64,000 bases of DNA from Parasulfuritortus sp049322515 (GTDB lineage: Bacteria; Pseudomonadota; Gammaproteobacteria; Burkholderiales; Thiobacillaceae), in NCBI GenBank assembly GCA_049322515.1, contig JBMOQW010000003.1:62001-126000 (forward strand), given 5' to 3'. Position 1 is the first letter of the stretch; every line of letters starts with the position of its first letter. Position numbers and translations under genes: made by a program. Below, one piece after another: positions 50,673-61,236 of the stretch. The notes under the pieces were generated by a model. It was not told the DNA's origin, did no database searches, and worked only from the letters and a program-made list of their open reading frames with translations.

Positions 50673-52081
50673 GTCAGCACGAAGGATTCGCCGGGCGCCG
50701 GCACCGAGACGGTCCAGCCCAGGCGGGTCCGGATCAGATCGGCGAAACCCGCTGCGGTCTTTGCTTCACCGTGGACCACCCAGGTATGCCGTGGGCCCTG
50801 GGTGAAGCCGCCCAGCCAGGTCAACAAAGCATCCCGGTCGGCATGGGCCGAGAGACCGCCCAGGGTATGAATGCTGGCGCGCACCGGCACGTCCTCCCCG
50901 AACAGGCGTACCCAACGCGCCCCATCCACCAGGCGACGACCCAGCGTGCCCTGAGCCTGGAATCCGGCGATGACGATGGCGCATTCGGCGCGCGGCAGGT
51001 TATTTTTAAGATGATGCTTGATCCGGCCGGCGTCGCACATGCCGGAGGCCGACAGCACTACCGCACCTTGGCGGATGCTGTTGATGGCCATGGAATCCTC
51101 CGGACTCTCGGTGAACCGGACATAAGGCAACTCGGTGCCCTGCTCACGCCCCCAGCGCAACAGTTCCCGGGTTTCCTGATCGAGCAACTCGCTGTGCCGC
51201 AGGGTGATCTCGGTGGCTGCCGAGGCCATCGGCGAATCGACGAAGATGGCCAGCGATTCAGGAATCCGACCTTGCCGGATCAGGTCCAGCAGCAGATAGA
51301 TGATTTCCTGCGTGCGCCCCACCGCGAAGGCCGGAATGATCACGTTACCCTTCTTGCGGAGCAGCGTGTCGTTGAGCGCGAAGGCCAATTCGTCGATGGT
51401 GTCGGCCAGACTTTTGTGCAGCCGGTCACCATACGTCGATTCGACCACCAGGTAATCCGCCTCGGCAATCGGCGTCGGGTCGTTGAGGAGCGGGCGGTTG
51501 GCCATGCCGAGGTCACCGGAGAACACCAGCTTCACCTCCCGGCCGGGGGTGTGCAGCCACAGTTCGACGATGCTGGAACCGAGAATATGGCCGGCATCGC
51601 GGAACCGGGCACGGACCCGAAGGTGCGGCTCGAAGGCCTGGTCGTAGGGACGCCGCTTCACCTTGCGCAACGAGGACTTGGCTTGTTCGACGGTGTACAG
51701 CGGCGCCGCGTCGCCGCGCCAGCGGCCCTGCTTGCGACGACGATCGAGATTGCGCCACTCGGCTTCCTTCTCGGCGATGTGTGCGGCGTCCGGCAACAAC
51801 ACGCCGAGCAGGTCGGCAGTGGCTTCGGTGCAATAGATCGGCCCGCGAAAACCGAGCGCCACCAGGCGCGGCAGCAAACCCGAGTGATCGATGTGGGCGT
51901 GGGTGAGGATGACGAAATCGAGCGATTCGGGATCGAATGCGGGAAAGCGCCGGTTCTTGGCTTCCGCCTCGCGTCCCCCCTGGAACATGCCGCAATCGAC
52001 GATGAAGCGAAGCCCCTCGGCTTCCACCAGATAACAGGAGCCGGTCACTTCGCCGGCAGCGCCCAGCACGCTTAGTCGCAT
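50669..52081 (-). CDS. Metallo-beta-lactamase/beta-CASP family nuclease
   Basis: 470 residues from ATG 52081 (AAGGAG upstream). Metal motifs: THAHIDHSGLLPRL, a central DAGHILGSS, FSGDLG, and C-terminal beta-CASP motifs VDSPMA, SASGMCDAGRIKHHL and LGGLSAHAD. Resembles YsgA/CPSF-type RNA-processing exonucleases rather than hydrolases of small molecules. Likely cytoplasmic RNA nuclease. The 283-bp region upstream (52082-52364) has no ORF; its right end is AT-rich and probably holds the promoter of the next gene. Confidence 0.9.
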   Translation of the reverse strand: MRLSVLGAAGEVTGSCYLVEAEGLRFIVDCGMFQGGREAEAKNRRFPAFDPESLDFVILTHAHIDHSGLLPRLVALGFRGPIYCTEATADLLGVLLPDAAHIAEKEAEWRNLDRRRKQGRWRGDAAPLYTVEQAKSSLRKVKRRPYDQAFEPHLRVRARFRDAGHILGSSIVELWLHTPGREVKLVFSGDLGMANRPLLNDPTPIAEADYLVVESTYGDRLHKSLADTIDELAFALNDTLLRKKGNVIIPAFAVGRTQEIIYLLLDLIRQGRIPESLAIFVDSPMASAATEITLRHSELLDQETRELLRWGREQGTELPYVRFTESPEDSMAINSIRQGAVVLSASGMCDAGRIKHHLKNNLPRAECAIVIAGFQAQGTLGRRLVDGARWVRLFGEDVPVRASIHTLGGLSAHADRDALLTWLGGFTQGPRHTWVVHGEAKTAAGFADLIRTRLGWTVSVPAPGESFVLT

Positions 52082-52364
52082 CGCATCATCTCCTTGCAGG
52101 CGGCGCCTCCCGAACGCAGCCCCATTGGTCCGTGCGGGGCAGTGTAACCTGAAGGAAAAGCCTTGGCAGGGCCATGATTCACATCGATTCGGCGCGCGGT
52201 GTTGACGGATCCACCGCGTGTTGCCCGGCGGCGGATCCGCACCGTCTTGTTGCACCTCCCTGCCGTCGGGAGCGCCATCGAGGTGAGGGGCGCCCGCTCA
52301 TCAGAGGATCTCATTATCCTGTTTTAATCTATTCAAAGTACTGAGTATTTCGTACCAACATCCA

Positions 52365-53057
52365 ATGACCCATTCTGACCCCCTTTCTGGACCCAACACC
52401 GACCCAGTCACCTGGCTATGGCCCTATCGGGCCCTGCTGGCGCACTTCGGCCACCAACACTGGTGGCCAGGTGACAGCCCATTCGAAGTCATGGTGGGGG
52501 CCATCCTGACCCAGAACACGGCCTGGACTCAGGTCGAACAGGCCATGCTGGCGCTCAAGGCCGCCGATGCCCTGTCCCCTCGCACGCTGCTGGCCTTGCC
52601 GACGCCGGTGCTCGCCGCCTTGATCCGGCCCGCCGGCACTTACCAGGTCAAGGCCCGACGATTGCAAGCCCTGTGCGCCTTCCTGGACCGACACGGGATC
52701 GCCGATAACCCGGAACGGCTGGGGGCCGGCCAAGCCCTGCGCGCGGTGCGTGAGGCCCTGCTCGCGGTGCATGGCATCGGCGAGGAAACCGCCGACGCGA
52801 TCCTGCTCTACGCACTGGATCGCCCCAGTTTCGTGGTCGATGCCTACACCCGGCGCATCTTCGGCCGGCTCGGCCTGTTGCGTGGCGACGAGTCCTACGC
52901 CGAGATCCAGTGCCGATTCGAGGCGGCCTTGCCGCGCGACACCGCGTTGTACAACGATTACCATGCCCAGCTCGTGGCGCTCGGCAAACGCCATTGCCGG
53001 CCCCGCCCCCACTGTCCTGACTGCCCCCTGGGTACCCGATGTCCCAACGCTCGCTGA
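52365..53057 (+). CDS. Endonuclease III-like HhH-GPD DNA glycosylase
   Basis: 230 residues: helix-hairpin-helix with VHGIGEETADAILL, the catalytic Asp159 in FVVDAYTRRIFG, and a C-terminal [4Fe-4S] loop (CRPRPHCPDCPLGTRC, the C-x6-C-x2-C-x5-C spacing). In EndoIII the hairpin reads GVGRKTA, with the lyase Lys; here the position is Glu141, so it should be a monofunctional glycosylase, as in MagIII/MIG-like relatives. Substrate unknown, perhaps alkylated or mismatched bases. Overlaps the YchJ gene by 19 bp. Confidence 0.88.
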   Translation: MTHSDPLSGPNTDPVTWLWPYRALLAHFGHQHWWPGDSPFEVMVGAILTQNTAWTQVEQAMLALKAADALSPRTLLALPTPVLAALIRPAGTYQVKARRLQALCAFLDRHGIADNPERLGAGQALRAVREALLAVHGIGEETADAILLYALDRPSFVVDAYTRRIFGRLGLLRGDESYAEIQCRFEAALPRDTALYNDYHAQLVALGKRHCRPRPHCPDCPLGTRCPNAR

Positions 53058-53470
53058 CGCCTTCCTGTCCCTGCGGCCTGCCGCGCCCCTACCCGGACTG
53101 CTGCGGCCGCTATCACGCCGGGGCCGCCGCGCCCGACGCCGAATCCTTGATGCGCGCCCGCTACACCGCCTTCACGCTGGGCCTGCGCGACTATCTGCTG
53201 GCCACCTGGCACCCGGATACCCGCCCGCCCGAACTGGACTTCGATGGTCCCGCGCCAAAGTGGCTGGGACTCAAGGTGATCGCGCATCGGCCGCTGGATG
53301 ACAGCCATGCCGAGGTGGAATTCGTGGCCCGTTTCAAGATCGCCGGACGGGCGATCCGCCAGCACGAGCGGAGCCGCTTCGAGAAGATCATGGGACGCTG
53401 GTATTATCTGGATGGCACCCCGCCCGAAGCCGCCCCGGCTCAGGACGGCCCGAATTTAACCCCCCCATGA
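53039..53470 (+). CDS. YchJ family protein (SEC-C motif, UPF0225)
   Basis: 143 residues. An N-terminal Cys motif (CPCGLPRPYPDCCGRYH) resembles the SEC-C zinc-binding motif, followed by the YchJ core (AESLMRARYTAFTLGLRDYL, LATWHPDTRP, VEFVARFKIAGRA, SRFEKIMGRWYYLDG). Function not established. It begins inside the EndoIII-like gene and overlaps the ACT-domain gene by 4 bp. Confidence 0.92.
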   Translation: MSQRSLTPSCPCGLPRPYPDCCGRYHAGAAAPDAESLMRARYTAFTLGLRDYLLATWHPDTRPPELDFDGPAPKWLGLKVIAHRPLDDSHAEVEFVARFKIAGRAIRQHERSRFEKIMGRWYYLDGTPPEAAPAQDGPNLTPP

Positions 53471-54042
53471 CCGCACCCGGAACGGACCCCACGATGAGTA
53501 CCCAGACCTCCCCCCGCGATTACCTGGTCATCACCGCCACCGGCGAGGACCAGGTCGGCCTGGTCCAGCGCTTCACCAGCCGCATCGTCGACGCCGGCTG
53601 CAACATCGAGGAATCGCGGATGTCGCTGCTGGGTGGCCAGTTCGCCATCATCATGCTGGTCTCGGGACGCTGGGATGCCCTCACCCGCCTGGAAGACCGC
53701 CTGACCAGCGTCGGTAGCGAACTCGGCCTGGCCATCGTCCAGAAGCGGACCAAGGAACTCGAGCGCAAAACCCCGCTGGTCCCCTACAGCATCAACGTGG
53801 TGGCCATGGACCATCCCGGCATCGTGCACAACCTGGCCAATTTCTTCGCCCAGCGCGGCATCAACATCGAGGAACTGTCGACCGACACCTACCCGGCACC
53901 GCACACCGGCACGCCGATGTTCTCGGTCAACATGACGGTCGGCATCCCGGCCGAGACCCACATTCCCACCCTGCGCGGCGATTTCCTCGACTACTGCGAC
54001 GGTCTCAACCTGGACGCCATCTTCGAGCCCGCGCGCGGCTGA
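53467..54042 (+). CDS. ACT-domain protein, GcvR-like transcriptional repressor of glycine cleavage
   Basis: 191 residues with two ACT domains: the first begins YLVITATGEDQVGLVQRFTS, the second YSINVVAMDHPGIVHNLANF. This is the GcvR layout; in E. coli GcvR antagonises GcvA in control of the gcv operon, with glycine as signal. ATG 53467 overlaps the ychJ stop (ATGA); a second in-frame ATG at 53494 gives the more usual short N-terminus. No gcv genes are in view. Confidence 0.85.
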   Translation: MTAPGTDPTMSTQTSPRDYLVITATGEDQVGLVQRFTSRIVDAGCNIEESRMSLLGGQFAIIMLVSGRWDALTRLEDRLTSVGSELGLAIVQKRTKELERKTPLVPYSINVVAMDHPGIVHNLANFFAQRGINIEELSTDTYPAPHTGTPMFSVNMTVGIPAETHIPTLRGDFLDYCDGLNLDAIFEPARG

Positions 54043-54066
54043 TCCGGCGGGGCCGACGCGAGCCGG

Positions 54067-54072
54067 TATAAT
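54067..54072 (+). promoter_or_regulatory. Possible -10 box upstream of prfC
   Basis: A perfect TATAAT lies 27 bp upstream of the prfC ATG, flanked by CCGG on each side, in otherwise GC-rich DNA. No convincing -35 is found at the right distance, so this is only suggestive. Confidence 0.35.
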
Positions 54073-54098
54073 GCCCGGTTTCCGCTCACGCAAGTTCC

Positions 54099-55703
<1,605 letters not shown>

Positions 55704-55780
55704 AGCCAGGATTGCGTGCTGACGAGACCGGTTTCCCGTAAGCCGCGCCCCCAGGTCCGGCAGCGCGAACCCGACCGGCT

Positions 55781-56641
55781 TCAGAACCCGAACAAGCCCT
55801 TCAGCGTGTTGAGCCCCTGACCAAGCGGATTGGCGGCGCCGCCAGACCCTCCGCTGGCTGCCCCTCCTCCGCCATCCGCCGCCGAGTAGCTACGGCCGCT
55901 GGTGTAGTCACGGGCCACGCAAGCGGCCTTGCTTTCCGGACAATAGCGGTTGATGAAATCGCAATCCCCGTCGGCCACCGCCGCCTTGCAATGCCTGTGC
56001 TTGAGCTCGGCCAATTTGACACCGCACTGCTTGAGCGCCGACGCCATGGACACCAGGCCGGTGCCGGCGGCGTCCTGCTCATACTGGACGCGGTCGGCGA
56101 TTCGGCCATAGGCCTCCGGACTCGCCTGGCGGACCCGGGCACAGAAATCCTCCTTGCGGTTGGCGCACATCGCGCCCTTGCCGAAGAACAGCGCAGGTTC
56201 CGTGGCTTTCAGGGCTTCGTCGCAATGCCCGCTCAGGTCCGGCATGACGATGCGTGGCGGCTGGTAATCGCACTTGCCGAGCCGCTTGCCGGACATCTCC
56301 ATGGTGAGGGTCTCGCCGCCGTCCTGGACCGTGACCGTGCCCTTGAACGACGCGTCGCCCTGGTAGGTGAAGTCGCCGGTCGAGACCGAACCGTCGCAGC
56401 GCGCCTTCCAGCGGTAGCGGTTGCCGGTGCGCTTGGATTCCAGCACGGTACATTTTTCGTCCATGCCCGGCGTGTCGTTGCCCTTCGCCGGCAGGCATTG
56501 GACCTGGCCGCCGCCCATGCCGGGCAGGTTCATGCCCTGCATGCGCAGGGTCATTTCCCAGCGGTAGCCGGGTTCCGCCGACACGCCCTGGGCCAGCGTC
56601 AAGCCGGCGACGACGGTCATGGCAAATCGATGGTTCATCAT
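55781..56641 (-). CDS. Exported DUF3617 family protein
   Basis: 286 residues from ATG 56641, which follows a strong AAGGAGGGG site. Signal peptide (MNHRFAMTVVAGLTLAQGVSA), then the DUF3617 start (EPGYRWEMTLRMQGMNLPGM) and CLPAKGND with paired cysteines. About 14 cysteines in the mature protein suggest several disulfides. The C-terminus is Gly/Ser-rich and ends LNTLKGLFGF. Much longer than minimal DUF3617 proteins (about 170). Function unknown, presumably periplasmic. Confidence 0.78.
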   Translation of the reverse strand: MMNHRFAMTVVAGLTLAQGVSAEPGYRWEMTLRMQGMNLPGMGGGQVQCLPAKGNDTPGMDEKCTVLESKRTGNRYRWKARCDGSVSTGDFTYQGDASFKGTVTVQDGGETLTMEMSGKRLGKCDYQPPRIVMPDLSGHCDEALKATEPALFFGKGAMCANRKEDFCARVRQASPEAYGRIADRVQYEQDAAGTGLVSMASALKQCGVKLAELKHRHCKAAVADGDCDFINRYCPESKAACVARDYTSGRSYSAADGGGGAASGGSGGAANPLGQGLNTLKGLFGF

Positions 56642-56725
56642 GCACCCCTCCTTATGTCCGACGCGGCCCAGTCCGCAGCCACGGGCGACTATACGCCGAC
56701 CAATTTTTTTCGGAAGATAGCCCCC

Positions 56726-57691
56726 ATGGATGCCATCACCGGAACCCTCCAACAAGCCGTCGTCGAGCAGCGTGAAGCGCTCAAGACCCTGCTGCGCGAA
56801 CCATTGACCGAGGCCGCCACGGCGGCCAGTGGGGTCTGGCACGATCGCGGAGCGCTTGAACGAAGCCTGGTGGCCAGCTTCGCCAAGGTCCCCTCGGTGA
56901 AATTCATGTACGCCATGGACACCGATGCCCAGCAGATCACCCACAACATCGGCCGCGACGGGCTGATCGATGCCGATCTCGGCCGCGACCATTCGCAACG
57001 GCCTTACATGCGGGAACGGGTGCCGGCCGACGGATTCCTGCTGTCGCAGGCCTACATCAGCCTGCGCGCCAAGCGGCCCTCGCTCACCGCCGTGCAATTG
57101 GTGCGCGGATCGGACTGGCGGGTGCTCGGCTTCATCGGCGCCGATTTCGACCTGCGCGATCTGCCGATCACCCGCCAGGTCTACGAGGAACCGCGTCACT
57201 GGCGCCAGATCAAGGGCGACCCCGCGATCCGCGGCACGGTGTTCCACCAGACCCGCTCGGACAGCATGATGGACGTCCACATCGACATCGTCCTCTCGGT
57301 GATCGAGGAACTGATGACCGACCGGGGCGTGCACCATGTCATGCTGCACTTTTCCAGCAGCCGCGCGGTGATCTGGCTGACTGCCGATCCGCTGCGCTAC
57401 CGCCTGCTCGACATCGACGCCCTCACCGACCCCGACATCTGCCTGACCTACCCGCGCCGCCCCTACCCCACTGATGCGCTGGTCGAGCGCCAGCAGATCC
57501 GCCCCATCCTCGACAACCTGCGCGGTCTGCGCTTGATGGACGAGATGTTTTACCTGCGCACCGGCACCCTAAACCTGTTCAACGGGGTGGTCGGCCTGAC
57601 CTTTTCCTGTGACGGTTCGCATTACATCCCGGTCGACGAATTCCTGGACAAGGGCCAGGAGTTCTGGATGGGTGGCGCCGTCGCGCCTTGA
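56726..57691 (+). CDS. Stand-alone PDC/Cache sensor-domain protein
   Basis: 321 residues from ATG 56726 (GGAAG upstream); an in-frame ATG at 56654 has no ribosome site. The N-terminal half looks like a Cache/PDC ligand-binding fold (FAKVPSVKFMYAMDTDAQQI, DHSQRPYMRERVPA, LSQAYISLRAKRPSLTAVQL, VLGFIGADFDLRDL). The rest (DVHIDIVLSVIEELMTDRGV, VHHVMLHFSSSRAVIWLTAD) is a second module. There is no signal peptide, membrane helix or output domain, so it appears cytoplasmic. Role unknown. Confidence 0.75.
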   Translation: MDAITGTLQQAVVEQREALKTLLREPLTEAATAASGVWHDRGALERSLVASFAKVPSVKFMYAMDTDAQQITHNIGRDGLIDADLGRDHSQRPYMRERVPADGFLLSQAYISLRAKRPSLTAVQLVRGSDWRVLGFIGADFDLRDLPITRQVYEEPRHWRQIKGDPAIRGTVFHQTRSDSMMDVHIDIVLSVIEELMTDRGVHHVMLHFSSSRAVIWLTADPLRYRLLDIDALTDPDICLTYPRRPYPTDALVERQQIRPILDNLRGLRLMDEMFYLRTGTLNLFNGVVGLTFSCDGSHYIPVDEFLDKGQEFWMGGAVAP

Positions 57692-57705
57692 GCCTGGAGA
57701 CGTCC

Positions 57706-58263
57706 ATGATCCGTACAACTGCCCTGCTCGCCTGCCTGGCCGCCCTGGCTGGCTGCGCCACCCTCAGTGAGGACGAGTGCCGCACCGCCAACTGGCGCGA
57801 CATCGGCCTGCGCGACGGCCTCGACGGCAAGCCGGCCAGCCATCTGGCCCAGCACGCCAAGGCCTGTGCCGAATATGGCCTGCGCCCGGACGAAACCCGT
57901 TATCACCAGGGCCGTAACGACGGCCTGCGCGAGTATTGCCGGCTCGACAATGCCTTCGAATCCGGCCTCAAGGGGAAGAGCTACCAAGGCGTCTGCCCGG
58001 CCGCGATCGACCGCGACTTCCGCCGCTACCACGAGGCGGCCTACACGGTATACACCCTGCGACGCGACCTCGACGCCCAGCACGACAAGGTCGACAGCCT
58101 GAGCCAGCGGTTGCGGGAAAAGAAGCTGAGCGACCGGGAACGCGATGACATCCGGCGCGAAATCCGCGACATCGAACGGCAGATGGACGACCAGCGCGAC
58201 CGCCTGCGCGATGCCGAGCGGCGGCTCGACCGGGTCCGCGACGACGCCCGCTACATCCGCTGA
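57706..58263 (+). CDS. DUF2799 lipoprotein
   Basis: 185 residues with a lipoprotein signal (MIRTTALLACLAALAGCATL, lipidated Cys17). DUF2799 motifs: CRTANWRDIGLRDGLDGKPA, HAKACAEYGLRPD, and YHQGRNDGLREYCRLDNAFE. The C-terminal ~75 residues form a strongly charged coiled coil rich in Arg, Asp and Glu. Probably an outer-membrane or periplasmic lipoprotein; function unknown. Starts 14 bp after the PDC-protein stop. Confidence 0.85.
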   Translation: MIRTTALLACLAALAGCATLSEDECRTANWRDIGLRDGLDGKPASHLAQHAKACAEYGLRPDETRYHQGRNDGLREYCRLDNAFESGLKGKSYQGVCPAAIDRDFRRYHEAAYTVYTLRRDLDAQHDKVDSLSQRLREKKLSDRERDDIRREIRDIERQMDDQRDRLRDAERRLDRVRDDARYIR

Positions 58264-58297
58264 GCCAGCCCGACCTGCCCGGCAGCGGCGCGCAGCC

Positions 58298-59488
58298 TCA
58301 ATCCAGGAATCGCTGCAACAGATCGTTGAGGAAGCGGCGCCCGGTGTCGGTCGGCGCGATGCGGCCCTCGCCCCGTACCAGCAAGCCGCGCGACTCGGCT
58401 GCATGCAGCGGTGCCTTCAGGACCGCCAGCGGCAAACCGGTGCGCTCGCTGAACAGGCCTTCCTCGAAACCCGCCGTCAGGCGCAGGGCGTTCATCATGA
58501 ATTCGAATTTCAGGTCCGCTGCCGTCAGGGTGCGCGCTGCCTCCGGCGCGGCTCGGGACGCCACCCAGTCGAGATAGGCGCCCGGGTGCCGGGGGCGCGC
58601 CTCGCGCACCACCCGATCCGGAAAACTCAGCTTGCCATGGGCCCCGGCGCCGAGGCCCAGATAGTCGCCGAACAACCAGTAATTGAGGTTGTGCCGACAG
58701 GCCTGGCCCGGCTGCGCGTAGGCCGACGTCTCGTAATGCTGGTAGCCGGCCGCGGCCAGGGTCGCCTCGACCCGGTCCTGCATGACTGCCGCGGCATCGT
58801 CATCCGGCAACTCGGGGGGCTGGGCCGCGAAGGCGGTGTTCGGCTCCAGGGTCAGGTGATAGCAGCTCAGATGGCCCGGTGCCAGGTCGAGCGCAGTGTC
58901 GAGATCGCGCCTCAGGTCATCCAGGGACTGGCCCGGCAGGGCGTACATCAAATCCAGGTTGACCCGCTCGAACAGCGCCAGGGCAGCGCGTGCCGCCGCA
59001 CGGGCCTGGGCCCCGTCATGGACCCGGCCGAGCGCGGCCAGGAAACGGTCGTCGAAACTCTGGATACCGAGCGAAAGCCGGTTCACCCCGGCCGCCCGAT
59101 AGCCCTCGAACCGGGCCTGCTCGAACGTGCCCGGGTTGGCCTCCAGGGTGATTTCCGCACCAGCCCGCAGCGGTACCCGCGCCCGGACTTCGGACAACAG
59201 GCGGTCGACCGCCTCGGGCGTCAACAGGCTGGGGGTGCCGCCGCCGATGAACACGGACTCCACCGGCCGGCCCCAGATGCCGGGCAAGGCCTGTTCCAGA
59301 TCGGCGATCAGGGCATCGACGTAAGCCGCCTCAGGCAGCTCGCCGCGCAAGGCATGGGAATTGAAGTCGCAATAGGGACATTTGCGCAGGCACCAGGGCA
59401 CGTGCAGATAGAGCGACAGCGGCAAGACCCGCCGAGGTGCCGAGATCTCTCTTTCGTCATATTGCTGGTGTAAAAGTACTAGTGTCAT
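58298..59488 (-). CDS. hemW: Radical SAM protein HemW (haem chaperone)
   Basis: 396 residues from ATG 59488. The radical SAM motif is LYLHVPWCLRKCPYCDFNSH (CxxxCxxC with the following Asp-Phe as in HemW rather than HemN), then GGGTPSLL, LEANPGTFE and RLSLGIQSF. HemW binds haem and inserts it into respiratory enzymes; it is often misannotated as coproporphyrinogen oxidase. Normally follows rph-rdgB directly; here an oppositely oriented chemoreceptor gene intervenes, so hemW must have its own promoter. Confidence 0.93.
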   Translation of the reverse strand: MTLVLLHQQYDEREISAPRRVLPLSLYLHVPWCLRKCPYCDFNSHALRGELPEAAYVDALIADLEQALPGIWGRPVESVFIGGGTPSLLTPEAVDRLLSEVRARVPLRAGAEITLEANPGTFEQARFEGYRAAGVNRLSLGIQSFDDRFLAALGRVHDGAQARAAARAALALFERVNLDLMYALPGQSLDDLRRDLDTALDLAPGHLSCYHLTLEPNTAFAAQPPELPDDDAAAVMQDRVEATLAAAGYQHYETSAYAQPGQACRHNLNYWLFGDYLGLGAGAHGKLSFPDRVVREARPRHPGAYLDWVASRAAPEAARTLTAADLKFEFMMNALRLTAGFEEGLFSERTGLPLAVLKAPLHAAESRGLLVRGEGRIAPTDTGRRFLNDLLQRFLD

Positions 59489-59517
59489 GATGGGTATATC
59501 GCGATACAGGGAGAACA

Positions 59518-60657
59518 ATGATGCTGTTTGGTGGCTTGGACAAGCTGAATCGGTTGCGCCAGGAACTCGCCTTGCTCGAGGAGGACCGCGCCACGATCGG
59601 CAGGCATCTGGATGAAGCGCGGGGCCGGGCGGATAGCCATGCCAACGAAATCGAGGCCCTGCGCAGTGAACTTGAACGCCTGCATGGTGTCGCCGAGGAA
59701 GTGAACGCATTCAGCGACACGCTCAAAACCTCCCAGAATTCGCTCGCCGCCCTGGCCCAATCCCTGAAGTCGGAAACCGTGCAGGTCAACACGGCCTGCG
59801 CCAACGTCAGCGGCACCCACCTGATCATCGAGCGGATGACCCGCCGGATCGAGGAATTCGCCCAGCGCCAGGACACCACTGCCGAGGCCGTGGCGCAACT
59901 GCATGCGCGCACCGGGGAGATCGACGGCATCGTCAAGCTGATCAAGGACATCGCCGACCAGACCAATCTGCTTGCGCTCAATGCCGCCATCGAAGCGGCC
60001 CGCGCCGGCGAAGCCGGGCGAGGCTTCGCCGTGGTGGCGGACGAGGTGCGCAAGCTGGCCGAACGGACCACCCAGGCGACCAGCGAGATCTCCGGCCTGG
60101 TGCACACCATCCAGGACGAGGCCGACATCGTCCGCGATCAGGTACAACTGGCCCCGGACGCGACCAATGCCATCAGCCACGAAGGTCACGAAGCCTATGC
60201 CAGCATCCAGTCCTTGATGACCATGTCGAACCAGATGATCGGCACCATTGCCGCCAGTGCCCTGCGCAGCTTCGTGGAAACCGCCAAGGTCGACCATCTG
60301 GTCTTCAAGATGGAGATTTTCAAGGTCTTGCTCGGCCTGTCGAACAAGACCGAAGCCGACTTTTCCAGCCATACCGCCTGCCGGCTCGGCAAGTGGTACT
60401 ACGAGGGGGATGGCCACGGCTGCTTCTCGAACCTGCCCGGCTACCGGGAGATCGAGCCGCCGCACGTCGATGTCCACCACCAGGGCGTCCTGGCGGTGCG
60501 CCACTACCACGCCGGCCGCCACAAGGAGAGCCTGCAGGCCCTGGCCCGCATGGAAGCCGCCAGCCGGGGGGTGCTGGAGCACCTGGAGACCATGGCCGGC
60601 AGCGGCGAAAAATCGCCAGCGGCCCTGTGTGTCGGCCAGTTCGGCTCAGGCCACTGA
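59518..60657 (+). CDS. Soluble methyl-accepting chemotaxis protein with C-terminal CZB domain
   Basis: 379 residues, no signal peptide or membrane helix. An N-terminal coiled coil (about 1-75) leads into a short MCP signalling hairpin with the conserved tip IVKLIKDIADQTNLLALNAA then IEAARAGEAGRGFAVVADEV (about 140-200). The C-terminal CZB zinc-binding domain has the expected His/Cys set: KVDHLVFKMEIFK, HTACRLGKWYYEG, PPHVDVHHQGVL. CZB domains sense zinc redox state or hypochlorous acid. Start could be either tandem ATG (59518 or 59521) after GGGAG. Its 3' end overlaps rdgB by 12 bp. Confidence 0.93.
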   Translation: MMLFGGLDKLNRLRQELALLEEDRATIGRHLDEARGRADSHANEIEALRSELERLHGVAEEVNAFSDTLKTSQNSLAALAQSLKSETVQVNTACANVSGTHLIIERMTRRIEEFAQRQDTTAEAVAQLHARTGEIDGIVKLIKDIADQTNLLALNAAIEAARAGEAGRGFAVVADEVRKLAERTTQATSEISGLVHTIQDEADIVRDQVQLAPDATNAISHEGHEAYASIQSLMTMSNQMIGTIAASALRSFVETAKVDHLVFKMEIFKVLLGLSNKTEADFSSHTACRLGKWYYEGDGHGCFSNLPGYREIEPPHVDVHHQGVLAVRHYHAGRHKESLQALARMEAASRGVLEHLETMAGSGEKSPAALCVGQFGSGH

Positions 60658-61236
60658 CCTGAGCCGTTCGGCCAGGGCCCGCAAGGCCTGGCCCCGGTGG
60701 CTGACCGCGTTCTTCTGGTCGGCATCGAGTTCCGCGCCGGTCTTGCCGAACTGGGGGACCAGGAAATAGGGGTCATAGCCAAACCCGCCAGCGCCCCGGG
60801 GTTCGTCGATGATTTCGCCGTGCCAGGCGCCTTCGGCGATGATCGGCTGCGGATCATCCGGATAGCGGACATAGACCATGACGCAGTAGTAATGGGCCTT
60901 GCGGTTCGGGTGGCCGCGCAGGGCCTCGATCAGCTTCTCGTTGTTGCGCTGGTCGGATTTCGGCTCCCCGGCATAGCGCGCCGAATACACGCCCGGCGCG
61001 CCGTTGAGCGCGTCGACGCAGATGCCGGAGTCATCGGCCAGCGCCGGCAGGCCGGTATGGGCCGAGGCGTGGCGCGCCTTGGCGATGCAGTTCTCGACAA
61101 AGGTGACATGCGGCTCCGGGCATTCCGGCACCCCGAAAGCACCCTGCGGCATGGCCTCGAATGCCAGCGGTTCCAGGATGCGTTGAATCTCGCGCAGCTT
61201 GCCGGGGTTGTTGGAAGCGATGACGATCTTTTTCAT
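60646..61236 (-). CDS. rdgB: RdgB/HAM1 non-canonical purine NTP pyrophosphatase
   Basis: Hydrolyses dITP, ITP and XTP to keep deaminated purines out of nucleic acids. 196 residues from ATG 61236: N-terminal KKIVIASNNPGKLREIQ, the substrate loop ALADDSGICVDAL, and FGYDPYF. The start overlaps the rph stop by 4 bp. Converges with the chemoreceptor gene. Confidence 0.95.
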   Translation of the reverse strand: MKKIVIASNNPGKLREIQRILEPLAFEAMPQGAFGVPECPEPHVTFVENCIAKARHASAHTGLPALADDSGICVDALNGAPGVYSARYAGEPKSDQRNNEKLIEALRGHPNRKAHYYCVMVYVRYPDDPQPIIAEGAWHGEIIDEPRGAGGFGYDPYFLVPQFGKTGAELDADQKNAVSHRGQALRALAERLRSVA

